A stretch of 64,000 bases of DNA, taken from an uncultured Candidatus Saccharibacteria bacterium (GTDB lineage Bacteria; Patescibacteriota; Saccharimonadia; Saccharimonadales; Saccharimonadaceae). The position numbers and the translations under genes were made by a program. Positions within the stretch are counted from its first letter, which is position 1. Every line of letters starts with the position of its first letter. Below the pieces are notes generated by a model. That model searched no databases, was not told where the DNA came from, and worked only from the letters and a program-made list of their open reading frames with translations. This document shows positions 19,635-30,675 of the stretch, piece by piece. The DNA lies in contig CAMVRN010000004.1 in NCBI GenBank assembly GCA_947169915.1, forward strand, positions 1 to 64,000. The letters run 5' to 3'.

Positions 19635-20711
19635 ATGGAAAACAAATTGACCGTAAAAGATGCTAAAGTCCGTAACCAAACCGTGCTCGTCCGCACTGAC
19701 TATAACGTCCCGATGAACGACGGTAAAATCACATCCGACTTCCGCATCCGCGCCTCACTCGACACAATTAATTATCTTCGCGAAAAAGGCGCCAAGAAAA
19801 TCATCCTTATTTCCCACCTTGGCCGCCCAGAAGGGAAGAAAGTTAAAGAACTTTCCCTGAAACCAATCGCCATGAAACTTGCCGAACTTTTACCTGGCGT
19901 TCCAGTCGATTTTGTCGACGATGTCTCCGGCCCAGACGTCGAAGATGCCGTCGAACACCTCAAAAAAGGCGGCGTTCTTCTCCTTGAAAACCTCCGCTTC
20001 TACCCAGGCGAAGAGAAAAATAGTGAAGATTTTATTCGCGAGATTATCGATTCAACCGGCGCTAGTATCTTCGTCCAAGACGGTTTTGCTGTTATCCACC
20101 GCGCCCACGCTTCAACATCCGCAGTTGCTAAAAATCTTCCAGTCTATGCCGGCCTTCTGCTAGAAAAAGAAATTTCCGCCCTCGAAAAAGTCCTCAACTC
20201 CCCGAAAAAACCTCTCATGCTCATGCTTGGTGGCGCAAAAGTCGACGACAAAGCTCCTCTAATTGAAACGTTCAAAAGCAAAGCCGACCATATTTGTATC
20301 GGTGGCAAAATTGCCGCTGATGGTGCCGTCGCTCCAACCGGCAACATCTACGTCGCCGAAGATTTCGATGAAGACGCAGAGGGGAACAAACTCGACTGCG
20401 GTCCTGTCTCGACCTCAAAATTCGTCGAAACCGCCAAAGCCTCGAAAACCGTCATTTGGAATGGTCTCCTTGGCAAAGCCGAAGACCCCGCTTTTGCAAC
20501 CGCTTCGACCATTTTCCTCAAAACTCTTGGCGAGTCTCCGGAAATCAACTCCATCATTTTAGGTGGCGATACGACTGGCTTCGCCGAAGAACACATGAAA
20601 GAACATCCCGAACTCAAATTTGGTTTATTAAGTACGGGAGGAGGAGCAGCATTAGAATTTTTATCAGGCAACACGTTACCTGGATTAGAATCAATTGAGA
20701 ATAAAAACTGA
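19635..20711 (+). CDS. pgk: Phosphoglycerate kinase
   Basis: LVRTDYNVPMNDGKITSDFRIRASL...ISHLGRPEGK; LSTGGGAALEFLSG; SD aggag. Confidence 0.96.
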   Translation: MENKLTVKDAKVRNQTVLVRTDYNVPMNDGKITSDFRIRASLDTINYLREKGAKKIILISHLGRPEGKKVKELSLKPIAMKLAELLPGVPVDFVDDVSGPDVEDAVEHLKKGGVLLLENLRFYPGEEKNSEDFIREIIDSTGASIFVQDGFAVIHRAHASTSAVAKNLPVYAGLLLEKEISALEKVLNSPKKPLMLMLGGAKVDDKAPLIETFKSKADHICIGGKIAADGAVAPTGNIYVAEDFDEDAEGNKLDCGPVSTSKFVETAKASKTVIWNGLLGKAEDPAFATASTIFLKTLGESPEINSIILGGDTTGFAEEHMKEHPELKFGLLSTGGGAALEFLSGNTLPGLESIENKN

Positions 20712-20794
20712 AATCGGATCTACTTCCGTTTCGGTTTTGGAATTGAAGCCTTCTTTGTTAAGACTTCTTTCCGGGAAGAAGCCTCATAACAGCT

Positions 20795-21142
20795 ATGTTA
20801 CAACTCAAAAACATCTCCGTCCTCGAGCGTACTAAAGAAATCGGTATCCTCCGCGCCATTGGCGCCAGTAAACGCGACGTCGTCCGCGTCTTCCGCGCCG
20901 AAACCATCATCGAAGGTCTCGTCGCCGGCATCTTTGGCATGTTCTTCGCCGAACTCTTCTGCCTCCTCGCTAACGTCATTATTTCTGCCTTCAAGCTGGC
21001 TGATGGTCTTACTGTCCAATTTACGCTTGTCCACGCTCTCATCCTTATTGCCATCTCAATATTCTTGACCGTCTTCGCTGGTTCTGTCCCTGCCCGCCGC
21101 GCAAGCAAAAAAGACCCCGTCGAGGCCCTCCGCACAGAATAA
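20795..21142 (+). pseudogene. C-terminal fragment of a MacB/FtsX-type ABC transporter permease
   Basis: NISVLERTKEIGILRAIGASKRDVVRVFRAETIIEGLVAGI...VPARRASKKDPVEALRTE matches only the C-terminus of such permeases; no upstream remainder. Confidence 0.6.
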
Positions 21143-21227
21143 AGAACCTTGTAAATAACCTGTAAATGTGCTACTATCATTTCTGAACTTTTATTTTATT
21201 GTCAAAAATTTTTAATAAAGGAAGTAT

Positions 21228-23327
21228 ATGGCTCAAGAAGTCAAAGACCTATCAAAGTTCCGCAACATCGGTATCATCGCTCATATCGACGCCGGAAAAA
21301 CAACGACGTCCGAAGCGATTCTTTATCGTACCGGCCTCAAACATAAAATCGATTTAGTCAAGGGCGATACCGGTGGCGCAACCACCGACTGGATGGAGCA
21401 GGAAAAGGAACGTGGTATTACCATTACTTCCGCTGCTGTCACCGCCTACTGGAAGGGCCACAAAATCAACATCATCGATACCCCGGGCCACATCGACTTC
21501 ACCGCTGAAGTTGAACGCTCCCTCCGCGTTCTCGATGGTGCCGTCGTCGTTTTCGATGGTAAGATGGGTGTCGAAGCTCAGTCTGAAACCGTTTGGCGCC
21601 AAGCTACAAAATACGGTGTTCCACGCATCTGCTTCGTCAACAAAATCAACCAAATCGGTGGCGATTTCTACAAATCCCTTGACTCTATCCACAAACGCCT
21701 CTCCAAAAACGCCGTTGCAATTCATCTTCCAATCGGCTTCGAGAAAGACATTTGCGGCGTCGTTGACCTCGTTGACATGAAAGCCTACACCTACAAAGAT
21801 TACGCTGACCATGAACTTACCGTTGGTGAAATCCCAGCTGACATGGTTGAAAAAGCCAAGAACGCTCGTGCTGTCCTCGTCGAGGAAGCTGTTTCCGCCG
21901 ATGAAACTTTGATGGAAAAGTTCTTTGAAGGTGGCGAAGAAGCCATTACGACCGATGAGCTTAAAGCCGCTCTTCGCAAACGCGTCCTCGAAGGTGACTT
22001 CTACCTAGTCACTGGTGGTGATGGACGTGGCGTTATCGTCGAAAAAGTTCTTGACCTCGTAACCGATTATCTTCCTTCTCCTCTTGACCGCGACCAAGGT
22101 CAAACCGTCGGTAGCAATCCAAAAACCGGCGACGAAGAAGTCCGCAAGGCAGACGACAAAGAGCCTCTCTGCGCTCTCGCCTTCAAAATCGCAACCGACC
22201 CATTCGTTGGTAAACTTATCTTCATCCGCGTTTATTCTGGTAAGCTCGAAACTGGCTCCTTCATCTTGAATGCTTCGACCGGCAACAAAGAGCGCGTCGG
22301 CCGTATCGTCCGTATGTTCGCTGATAAACGTGAAGAAATCACCAGTGTCGGCGCAGGCGATATCGCTGCTGTCGTCGGCCTCAAAGATTGCACAACTGGT
22401 ACTACTATCTGTGACCCAGGACATCCAATCCGCCTCGAGTCTATCGAATTCCCAGACCCACCTGTTTCCATCGCTGTCGAGCCAAAAACCAAAGCCGACC
22501 AAGAGAAAATGGGTATCGGTCTCTCCAAGATGGCCGAAGAAGACCCAACCTTCCGCGTCCACACCGACGAAGAAACCGGTCAAACTATTATTTCCGGTAT
22601 GGGTGAGCTCCACCTTGAAATCATTATCGACCGTTTGAAACGTGAACATGGCGTTGAAGCCAACACTGGTGCTCCACAGGTTGCCTACCGCGAAACTATT
22701 CGTGGCACAGCTGAAGCTCAAGGTAAACACATCAAGCAGTCTGGTGGTCGTGGTCAATACGGTGACGTTTGGGTCAAGTTTGAGCCAAACGAACCGGGTA
22801 AAGGCTTCGAATTCATCGACCAAATCAAAGGCGGTGTCGTTCCACAAGAATATCGTAAACCAGTTCAAAAAGGTATCGAAGATACTTTGAACAGTGGTGT
22901 TATCGCTGGCTACCCAGTCGTTGACGTTAAGGCAACCCTCTACGATGGTTCCTACCACGATGTCGACTCCTCCGAGCTAGCCTTCACCCTCGCTGGTGCA
23001 CTTGCAACTCGCGAAGGTATCAAGAAAGCCAACCCAGTTCTTCTTGAACCAGTCATGAAGATGGAAATCACAACTCCTGAAGACTTCATGGGCGACGTCA
23101 TTGGCGACATCAACTCTCGCCGTGGCCGCATCGATGAAATGGAAGACTTGCCTGGTGGCACCAAGGTCATTCGCGCCTTCTGCCCACTTGCAAACCTCTT
23201 TGGTTACACCTCTGACCTCCGCTCTATGAGCCAAGGTCGCGCCGCTTCGACAATGGAGCTCTTCGCTTACGAGGAAGTTCCACCTAACGTTGCTCAAGAA
23301 ATCATCGAGAAACGCAATACGAAATAA
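21228..23327 (+). CDS. fusA: Elongation factor G
   Basis: [25 protein letters not shown]...[10 protein letters not shown]...[23 protein letters not shown]. Confidence 0.97.
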   Translation: MAQEVKDLSKFRNIGIIAHIDAGKTTTSEAILYRTGLKHKIDLVKGDTGGATTDWMEQEKERGITITSAAVTAYWKGHKINIIDTPGHIDFTAEVERSLRVLDGAVVVFDGKMGVEAQSETVWRQATKYGVPRICFVNKINQIGGDFYKSLDSIHKRLSKNAVAIHLPIGFEKDICGVVDLVDMKAYTYKDYADHELTVGEIPADMVEKAKNARAVLVEEAVSADETLMEKFFEGGEEAITTDELKAALRKRVLEGDFYLVTGGDGRGVIVEKVLDLVTDYLPSPLDRDQGQTVGSNPKTGDEEVRKADDKEPLCALAFKIATDPFVGKLIFIRVYSGKLETGSFILNASTGNKERVGRIVRMFADKREEITSVGAGDIAAVVGLKDCTTGTTICDPGHPIRLESIEFPDPPVSIAVEPKTKADQEKMGIGLSKMAEEDPTFRVHTDEETGQTIISGMGELHLEIIIDRLKREHGVEANTGAPQVAYRETIRGTAEAQGKHIKQSGGRGQYGDVWVKFEPNEPGKGFEFIDQIKGGVVPQEYRKPVQKGIEDTLNSGVIAGYPVVDVKATLYDGSYHDVDSSELAFTLAGALATREGIKKANPVLLEPVMKMEITTPEDFMGDVIGDINSRRGRIDEMEDLPGGTKVIRAFCPLANLFGYTSDLRSMSQGRAASTMELFAYEEVPPNVAQEIIEKRNTK

Positions 23328-23333
23328 GTCGTA

Positions 23334-23366
23334 ACAGGGAAGCACCCCTTCGGGGGTGCTTTTTCT
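23334..23366 (+). terminator. Intrinsic terminator of fusA
   Basis: AGCACCCCttcgGGGGTGCTTTTTC. Confidence 0.85.
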
Positions 23367-23380
23367 TGCCTCTATAACTA

Positions 23381-23409
23381 TTGACAAATTGACGCGCTTG
23401 TGCTATAAT
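23381..23409 (+). promoter_or_regulatory. Strong promoter TTGACA-17-TGcTATAAT
   Basis: 23381-23386 and 23404-23409. Confidence 0.85.
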
Positions 23410-23478
23410 TAATGTCATGATGGCTTCATGGGGGGAGAAAGCCACAAGTATATTCAAAATTCGGGAGGGTTTAAATAA

Positions 23479-23904
23479 ATGAGTTATGGTTATTATGGAC
23501 ATTCTGACCCGACGGCTACGGCTGCCATTGGCGCCGCTAACAAGAAGCTGAAGGACATGGAGTCCCTTTCCAGAGAAAAGGTTGCAGAGAATTACATCGA
23601 ATTCTCAGTGAACAGCGTTATCAACGCTCCTCAGGAAGACCAGCTCGACACGCTTGTGAAACGCCTGGGCACGATTGCCCTTTCTACGGAAATGTCCGAC
23701 ACTGATGCTTCCGTGTTCTGCCACAAGCTCGAGCAGAAGACCAATGGGGAGTATTCCTACAGTTATTTGATTAATTGGTACCACAGCTACAAAAGATATC
23801 TCCAAAATGGTGGCCCGAATGGGGCGAACAACTTCTCTCCGGCAATGATTGCCAAGTCTGCTACAAAGGCAGATAAAATGAACACCGCATTCGCTTCCAC
23901 CTGA
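23479..23904 (+). CDS. Hypothetical protein, monocistronic
   Basis: SD gggagg; own promoter and terminator; no recognised domain. Confidence 0.7.
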   Translation: MSYGYYGHSDPTATAAIGAANKKLKDMESLSREKVAENYIEFSVNSVINAPQEDQLDTLVKRLGTIALSTEMSDTDASVFCHKLEQKTNGEYSYSYLINWYHSYKRYLQNGGPNGANNFSPAMIAKSATKADKMNTAFAST

Positions 23905-23927
23905 TATCCATATTCCCCCTCCCCCCT

Positions 23928-23960
23928 ACCCCGTCTCTCCGAGGCGGGGTATTTTTTATT
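23928..23960 (+). terminator. Intrinsic terminator
   Basis: CCCCGtctctccgagGCGGGGtatttttta. Confidence 0.75.
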
Positions 23961-24010
23961 GAAATACGCTTAAATTTTTACTATAATGAAATTAATAAAC
24001 AGGAGTTTTT

Positions 24011-25702
24011 ATGGCGAAAGCAAAGTCCACAAAAGAAAGCGAGAAAGAGCTCGCTTCTAAAGCAACCAAAAAAACCGAAGAACCAAAGAAGGAGGTGAAG
24101 GCTAAAGAAGCCAAAGCCGAAAAGGCAGAAAAAGCTGAGAAAGTCGAAAAACCAACAAAAACCAAGAAATCAAAGAAGAATCTTTTCATCGGTCTTGGCG
24201 TTGGCGTTCTCGCCATTGGCGCAATAGTCGCTTGCTTCTGCATCTTTGCTAAAACCATCGACCCAGCCGACAAAAGAGCTAAGCTTAGCTACTCCAATTC
24301 ATTCTTTGTCGCCGACGACAACGTCTATACTCTTTACAATAGCGCTGGTGTTCGTATCACTTCAGACGAATATACCAACAAATCCGATTTCCTCGCTGGT
24401 TGTGCTGCCGTTCAAAAAGATGGTCAATACGCAGTTATCCGTGAAAATGGCACTCTCGCCGTCGACTTTGGGCGCTACGGCGAAATCGCTGCTCGTGGCG
24501 GTCTTTACTACGTCAAAGACGGCAACACAAAGCTTTACTCAGTCATAACTTGCGACGGCAAAGTTCTTGCCCAAGGCGCAGACATTACCATGCAAACTTA
24601 CGGTTATAATAACGGCTTTGCACTCGTCGAATCTGAGAAACAATACGACCTCTTCACTTGGGCTGGCGTTCGCCTAGTTAGCCTCCAAAAAGAAGATGGC
24701 GCAGATGACCCAATTCTCGACGCTTCAAACGATTTTGGAACGCTTTATTATAACGGTCAAAATTTTGTCTTCGATGCCCGCACTAGCCAAATGCTCGCCG
24801 CCTTCGAAGGCTATCAGTTCAGCATTGATGACGTTTCTGAATCCCGCTCCCAAATCCTTCTCGAAACCGACGAAGAGAACGTTCTCGTCAAACACAAGAT
24901 GCTCACAAACGGCGAAATCTACGACCTTTCCGACACCGAGAACTACGGCTTCGTCAATGAAGAATACCTCATCGGTTACAATGATTTCGAGAAAGTCGCC
25001 CTCCTCGACAACGAGTATAAACTTGTTAAGTATGTCGGTACTTATCTCTCGCTCAAAGACCTTGACAACTACGCAGTCCTAAACGACGATGATGATACCG
25101 AAGACAACACCGCTGATATTTTCTACCGCGGCGAAGTCGTCACTTCATTCGGCCTAGAGCCATACGTCGTCAGCGGTATTCTTTACGATGACTACTATCT
25201 AATCCGCGACAACGGAAAATTCCGCTTCTACAACCTCGACGGTACCGTTGCTTCCTTTAGTAAAGAATACGTCTCAGCTCTTGGCAACTTCAACAAAAGA
25301 CACCACGCAATCGTCGCTGACGAAGAGAACAAATACTACCTCATCAACACCCAAGGCCAGCAAATCAACGAAGGCACCTACAGGCGCATCTATCTTGAGG
25401 ACGGTGGTTACGAAATCAAAAACGATGATGACAAATACGGTATCTTGAACCTCGACGGCCAACTCGTCGTCGAGCCAAAATACACCAGTGTCTACTATCG
25501 CTCCGCCGCCGTCGACCACGCCATCTGGACCGGTCGCAACGCCTACAACGATTATGACGTCATCGACGCAGGCACTGGCAAAGTTATCCTTGAGCATGCT
25601 AACGTCCAAAACTTCTACGCTCATTACTTCACTGTAACGAACGCCGATAAAAAAACCGAGTACTATACCTACGACGGTACTTTGTTCTACACCACAAAAT
25701 AG
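24011..25702 (+). CDS. WG-repeat-like membrane-anchored protein
   Basis: Lys/Ala/Glu-rich N-terminus, one TM, repeats such as GCAAVQKDGQYAVIRENGTLAVDFGRYGEIAARGGLYYVKDG and YGILNLDGQLVVEPKYTSVYY. Confidence 0.7.
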   Translation: MAKAKSTKESEKELASKATKKTEEPKKEVKAKEAKAEKAEKAEKVEKPTKTKKSKKNLFIGLGVGVLAIGAIVACFCIFAKTIDPADKRAKLSYSNSFFVADDNVYTLYNSAGVRITSDEYTNKSDFLAGCAAVQKDGQYAVIRENGTLAVDFGRYGEIAARGGLYYVKDGNTKLYSVITCDGKVLAQGADITMQTYGYNNGFALVESEKQYDLFTWAGVRLVSLQKEDGADDPILDASNDFGTLYYNGQNFVFDARTSQMLAAFEGYQFSIDDVSESRSQILLETDEENVLVKHKMLTNGEIYDLSDTENYGFVNEEYLIGYNDFEKVALLDNEYKLVKYVGTYLSLKDLDNYAVLNDDDDTEDNTADIFYRGEVVTSFGLEPYVVSGILYDDYYLIRDNGKFRFYNLDGTVASFSKEYVSALGNFNKRHHAIVADEENKYYLINTQGQQINEGTYRRIYLEDGGYEIKNDDDKYGILNLDGQLVVEPKYTSVYYRSAAVDHAIWTGRNAYNDYDVIDAGTGKVILEHANVQNFYAHYFTVTNADKKTEYYTYDGTLFYTTK

Positions 25703-25717
25703 TACATTTTAGCACTC

Positions 25718-25746
25718 TTGACTTGCGACTGCTAATTCGCTATACT
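25718..25746 (+). promoter_or_regulatory. Promoter TTGACT-17-TATACT, predicted leaderless start for clpC
   Basis: -10 box ends 7 nt before the ATG at 25754. Confidence 0.7.
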
Positions 25747-25753
25747 TTATAAT

Positions 25754-28237
25754 ATGCAAGATGAATTTTCCGAAATCATGAGCCACCTTTCCGAGAACGC
25801 CCGTTTCTCAATTCAGAAAGCTGACTATTACGCAAAGAAATACAACAACGGTTACATGGGCACCGAATATCTCCTCCTTGGCATTTTAGCAATGGACGCA
25901 AGTCAAGGCGCCAAACTCCTATTTAACTGGCACGTCTCTCTTGCTGACGCAGAAAAAGCGCTCGGTAAGACTGCTGTTGACACTCCGAATGAGGGCCAGA
26001 TGGCCATGATGTCGATTTCCGAATCAACTATCCTTACTCTTCAAATGGCACGTAACTTCGTCCGCGACGAAGGCCTCGACACCATCGGCACCGAACATCT
26101 TCTCTACGCCCTCATCAATCAGTCGAACTCCAACGCCGCTTCTCTTCTTAAGAAGCTTGAGGTCGACCTTGACGCCCTCGCAGAAGAAATCGAAAAAGTT
26201 GTCGATTCTGAAGTCGCAGAATACAAATTCTCGAAAGAGAAACAAAAATACACCCGTAAAAACCCGCTTCGCTGGCTCTCTCGCTTCGGTTCCGACCTAA
26301 CCGAGATGGCTCGCACCGGCAAACTCGACAACGTTATCGGTCGCGACAAAGAAATTGAACGCACAATCACAGTCCTCTGTCGTCGTACGAAATCCAATCC
26401 TGTTCTAATCGGAGAAGCTGGCGTCGGCAAGACCGCCATCGTTGAAGGTCTCGCTCAAAAAATCGTCAAAAACGAAGTTCCAAGCCTTCTTATCGGCAAA
26501 CATATCTACCAAGTCGACCTCTCCAGCCTCCTCGCTGGTACTAAATTTCGTGGCGAGTTCGAGGAACGCATTAAAGGCATTATTGACGAAGCATCGTCCG
26601 ACGATACAATCATCTTATTTATCGACGAACTTCATCTCCTAAGCGGAGCCGGTTCTTCTGAAGGCTCCATGGACGCCGCAAACATCTTAAAACCTGCGCT
26701 CGCTCGTGGCAAAATCCGTCTCATCGGCGCCACCACTCTCGATGAATATCGTAAGTCTATCGAAAAAGACCGCGCCCTCTCCCGTCGCTTCCAAACTGTT
26801 CTCGTTGAAGAACCAGCCCCAGGCGTCACTCTCCGCATCTTGAAAGGAATCAAGTCCCACTACGAAAAACACCATTCCGTCATCATCCCAGATGAGATTC
26901 TCGAGACCGCCATCAACATGTCCACTCGTTACATCAACGACCGCTTCATGCCAGACAAAGTCATCGACGTCATTGATGAAGCCAGCGCCATCGCCAAAGT
27001 AGAAGCAGACAAAAAAGGCGGTGGGGAACTAAAGAAACTCAAAATCGAATTCGGCGAACTCGAGCAAAAGATGGAAGACTCCGCCGAAAAGAACGACTAC
27101 GAAACCGCTGCCGAGTTCAAAACCAAATCCGAACAGGTAAAGCAGAAAATCAAAGAACTCGAAAAGAAAGGTGTCAAAGTCGAAGATAATCCAGTTTTGA
27201 CCGAAGAGAACCTTGCAACTGCTATCTCCCTAAAAACCGGCATTCCTGTCTCTAAAGTTCATGGCGACGAAATGGAACTCTTGAAAAATCTCGAGTCCCA
27301 TCTCAAGAAATCCGTCATCGGCCAAGACGAGGCAATTAAATCTGTCTCGAAGGCCATCCGTCGTGGTCGCTCCGGCATTACAAACGCCAATCGCCCAATC
27401 GGCTCCTTCCTTTTCATGGGCCCAACTGGCGTCGGCAAAACCGAACTTGCTCGCGTCCTCGCTCGCGAAGTCTTCGGCGGAGACAACTCTCTGATAAAAA
27501 TTGATATGTCTGAATTCGGCGAGAAGCATAACGTCTCCCGACTCGTCGGCGCTCCAGCAGGCTACGTCGGTTATGACGATGGCGGCAAACTTACCGAAGC
27601 CGTTCGTCGCCGTCCATATTCCGTCGTTCTCTTCGACGAAATCGAAAAGGCTCATCCTGATGTCTTCAATATGCTCCTTCAAATTCTCGAAGATGGCATC
27701 TTGACCGACGGGCAGGGAAATAAGATTAAGTTCAACAATACAATCATCATCTTAACCAGCAACCTCGGCGCAAACGATGCCTACCGTGAAGACTCCTTCG
27801 GCTTCGCCGAAAAGACTAAAGCCAAGAAGACCAAGAAAGAACTCGACCGCGAGTATGAAGAATCCAAAGAATATGCCATGCGCGCCTTGAAGAAGACCAT
27901 GCGTCCTGAACTCATCAATCGCCTCGATTCTATCCTTGTCTTCCGCGCTTTGACCGAAGAAGACGTCGATAAAATCTTTGACGTTCTTATGAACGATTTG
28001 AAGAAACGCCTCGGCACCAAAGACCTCGGTCTCAAAATCGACGCCAAAGTCCGCAAATTCCTCATCGACCGCGGATTTGACCCGAAAAACGGCGCACGTC
28101 CGCTTCGTCGCGCTATCGAGGACAACCTCGAATCACTCCTCTCTGAAGCTATCATCGACGGTACTTTGAAAAAAGGCGACGTCGCCGTCGTAACCGTGAA
28201 GAAAAACCAACTAAGCCTAGGAGTAGAACATGCTTAA
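25754..28237 (+). CDS. clpC: ATP-dependent Clp protease ATP-binding subunit ClpC
   Basis: Clp N domain; [22 protein letters not shown]-like [39 protein letters not shown]. Confidence 0.94.
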   Translation: MQDEFSEIMSHLSENARFSIQKADYYAKKYNNGYMGTEYLLLGILAMDASQGAKLLFNWHVSLADAEKALGKTAVDTPNEGQMAMMSISESTILTLQMARNFVRDEGLDTIGTEHLLYALINQSNSNAASLLKKLEVDLDALAEEIEKVVDSEVAEYKFSKEKQKYTRKNPLRWLSRFGSDLTEMARTGKLDNVIGRDKEIERTITVLCRRTKSNPVLIGEAGVGKTAIVEGLAQKIVKNEVPSLLIGKHIYQVDLSSLLAGTKFRGEFEERIKGIIDEASSDDTIILFIDELHLLSGAGSSEGSMDAANILKPALARGKIRLIGATTLDEYRKSIEKDRALSRRFQTVLVEEPAPGVTLRILKGIKSHYEKHHSVIIPDEILETAINMSTRYINDRFMPDKVIDVIDEASAIAKVEADKKGGGELKKLKIEFGELEQKMEDSAEKNDYETAAEFKTKSEQVKQKIKELEKKGVKVEDNPVLTEENLATAISLKTGIPVSKVHGDEMELLKNLESHLKKSVIGQDEAIKSVSKAIRRGRSGITNANRPIGSFLFMGPTGVGKTELARVLAREVFGGDNSLIKIDMSEFGEKHNVSRLVGAPAGYVGYDDGGKLTEAVRRRPYSVVLFDEIEKAHPDVFNMLLQILEDGILTDGQGNKIKFNNTIIILTSNLGANDAYREDSFGFAEKTKAKKTKKELDREYEESKEYAMRALKKTMRPELINRLDSILVFRALTEEDVDKIFDVLMNDLKKRLGTKDLGLKIDAKVRKFLIDRGFDPKNGARPLRRAIEDNLESLLSEAIIDGTLKKGDVAVVTVKKNQLSLGVEHA

Positions 28238-29222
28238 CGACAAACCAAAAAATCGCAAACCCCTCATTTTACTATGCGTTTTCGCACTCATCGCGGTTCT
28301 TGCCGTCATCTTCTTCCTAAATCATGATTTCTTCATCGACTCCTTTAACGCTATGACCTATAATCCGTCTCCGGCCATGTCAGAAATCCGCAGCAACCTA
28401 AACCTCACAAACGACGGCCTGCGCATCTTCAATGCCTCCCATCCAGTTCTTTCTTCCCGCGACGAATTCAATGAAGCCTGCCAGTCCCACGACGAAGCCG
28501 TTTCCGTCCTCGGGTGCTACGATACGAACAAGCATGTCTTTGTCTATAATGTCGAGGACGAAACCCTCGCCGGCATCCGCGAATCGACGTCCGCTCATGA
28601 ATTCCTCCACGCCGTTTGGGACCGTCTCTCGACCGTCGAAAAGGAAAACCTAGAGCCAATCCTTATAGAAACTTACGACAACCACCTAGAACTAAAAGAA
28701 ACCATCGAATCATACGACGAAAAAGAACGCCTTGACGAGATTTATGTCCGACTTGCCACTCAAGTCGCAGAGCTCCCTAGCTCACTCGAATCACACTACG
28801 CAAAATACTTCCGTAACCAAGACACCATCGTCGAATACTACGACGCCTACATTGCTCCATTCAATGAGCTCAAAAACCAAATCGAGAAACTAAAAACCGA
28901 ACTCGATACCTTCGAAAGAGAAATCAACATTCGCTCTTCAGCCCTCGACGAACGCGTTTCCGAATTCGAGGACGCCGTAGACGAATTCAATGATTGTGCC
29001 GACACTGCAGGGTGCTTCAGCTCCGAATACGCTTTCCGTACTCGTCGCACCGAACTCGTTGACGAACAAGAGTCCATCAACGCGGAGAATACCGCCATCA
29101 ACATCCTAATCGATACATACAACTCAAAAGTCACCGTCTACAACCAGTCCATCGCCCGCTCTACCGACCTCCAAAACAAGATTAACAGCAACTCTAACCT
29201 AAACGTAGTAAACGAAGAATAG
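28230..29222 (+). CDS. Membrane-anchored HExxH (putative zinc metallopeptidase) coiled-coil protein
   Basis: N-terminal [26 protein letters not shown] overlap with the clpC stop. Confidence 0.6.
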   Translation: MLNDKPKNRKPLILLCVFALIAVLAVIFFLNHDFFIDSFNAMTYNPSPAMSEIRSNLNLTNDGLRIFNASHPVLSSRDEFNEACQSHDEAVSVLGCYDTNKHVFVYNVEDETLAGIRESTSAHEFLHAVWDRLSTVEKENLEPILIETYDNHLELKETIESYDEKERLDEIYVRLATQVAELPSSLESHYAKYFRNQDTIVEYYDAYIAPFNELKNQIEKLKTELDTFEREINIRSSALDERVSEFEDAVDEFNDCADTAGCFSSEYAFRTRRTELVDEQESINAENTAINILIDTYNSKVTVYNQSIARSTDLQNKINSNSNLNVVNEE

Positions 29223-29232
29223 AAAGGATTAT

Positions 29233-29823
29233 ATGAAACAACCAAAAGACTATCTCGTTCCAACCGTCGTCGAAGAAACCGCTCGTGGCGAACGTGCTTA
29301 CGACATTTATTCAAGGCTCTTAAACGACCGCATCGTCTTCCTCGGCGAAGATGTAAACTCCCACACCGCCAACCTTGTTGTAGCTCAGCTTCTCTTCCTC
29401 GCCCATGAGGACCCAAAGAGACCAATTAAGCTCTACATCAACTCCCCAGGTGGCTCAGTCTACGACGGTCTCGCCATCATCGACACCATGAATTACATCG
29501 AACCAGACGTCGAAACAATCGGTATTGGTCTTCAAGCATCGATGGGCGCTATGCTCCTATCTTCTGGAGCAAAAGGTCATCGCTATTGTCTTCCAAATGC
29601 CCGCATCATGATTCATCAACCATCTTCCGGAACTGAGGGTAAAATCACCGACCAGGAAATTATGCTTCGCGAAGGAGTGTTTCTAAAGAAACGTCTTGCT
29701 GAAATCTTTGCCAAAAATACCGGCAAAAAACTCGAACAAGTCGAAAAAGACATGGACCGCGATAACTGGATGTCCGCCGAAGAAGCCCTCTCCTACGGTA
29801 TCATCGATAAAATCATTAAATAG
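29233..29823 (+). CDS. clpP: ATP-dependent Clp protease proteolytic subunit
   Basis: [64 protein letters not shown]. Confidence 0.97.
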   Translation: MKQPKDYLVPTVVEETARGERAYDIYSRLLNDRIVFLGEDVNSHTANLVVAQLLFLAHEDPKRPIKLYINSPGGSVYDGLAIIDTMNYIEPDVETIGIGLQASMGAMLLSSGAKGHRYCLPNARIMIHQPSSGTEGKITDQEIMLREGVFLKKRLAEIFAKNTGKKLEQVEKDMDRDNWMSAEEALSYGIIDKIIK

Positions 29824-29837
29824 TTTATAATCAATAT

Positions 29838-30077
29838 ATGACATCAAGCGACCAAGAATCGCCAACAAAACTCAAGAAAATCGGTGCCTTTATTAAAGAC
29901 CGAAAGAAGATTTTTATTCCGATTCTAATCGTTATTATCTGTGCGGTCATCGGCATCTTGGTCTTTACTTCCGGAAAATCCAATACTTCATCTGCAGAAC
30001 CTCAAATCGCTCCTCAAGTTCCCGGAACAGACCTCGACCAAAACCTAGAAGAACAGTCCACAACCGCCGAGGAATAG
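29838..30077 (+). CDS. Small hypothetical single-TM protein
   Basis: TM IFIPILIVIICAVIGILVFTSG; TATAAT 6 nt upstream. Confidence 0.5.
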   Translation: MTSSDQESPTKLKKIGAFIKDRKKIFIPILIVIICAVIGILVFTSGKSNTSSAEPQIAPQVPGTDLDQNLEEQSTTAEE

Positions 30078-30142
30078 TGAAACATTTTTTCAGATATGAT
30101 ACAATATCCTTATATAGGTAACTTTTTCCAAGCGAGGATATT

Positions 30143-30643
30143 ATGGAAAACGAAACCGCTGACAAATCACCGGAGAACAAAAAAGAGGACAATCGTCGCC
30201 GACTGAAAATCAGTCTTATCATACTTATCGCCGTCGTTGCGGCCGCCATATTTGCCGTCCGCGGACCAATCAAGCAAATCGGTATCTCGACAAAGAACGC
30301 TGCTCGTCGTGCCGACTACGAATTCGTTATTTCAAATATCAAAGAATTCATTTCCGAACACGGTAGCTACCCGAACCCACTAACAACTTTGCCTTCAGAC
30401 CTCCTAAAAGGGAAGTTCACCGACCCAGACGGAAACAATTACATTCTCCGCATGGTTTATTGTGGCTCCGGCTACATCGCTTGCCCAGGCTCACCAAAAG
30501 TCACTGTCGGCGAAATACTTGTCATCAGCTACGCAAAATGCAACGCAGACGACGGCCTTATCAGCCTTAGTGATGACCCGAACGATTATGCCGTTTGGGG
30601 ATATCAACAAGGCACTAGCCCTGCCTGTGTCGGCTCCAATTAG
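30143..30643 (+). CDS. Hypothetical membrane protein, pseudopilin-like organisation
   Basis: N-terminal TM, then ADYEFVISNIKEFISEHGSYPNPLTTLPSDLL. Confidence 0.5.
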   Translation: MENETADKSPENKKEDNRRRLKISLIILIAVVAAAIFAVRGPIKQIGISTKNAARRADYEFVISNIKEFISEHGSYPNPLTTLPSDLLKGKFTDPDGNNYILRMVYCGSGYIACPGSPKVTVGEILVISYAKCNADDGLISLSDDPNDYAVWGYQQGTSPACVGSN

Positions 30644-30675
30644 TCTCATACCCAAATCTGTGCTATAATACTTCC

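Noticed and set aside
22005-22958. 317-aa antisense ORF opposite fusA
   Set aside because: Composition artefact of a highly biased coding strand; fusA is unambiguous on the plus strand. The same applies to most antisense track ORFs.
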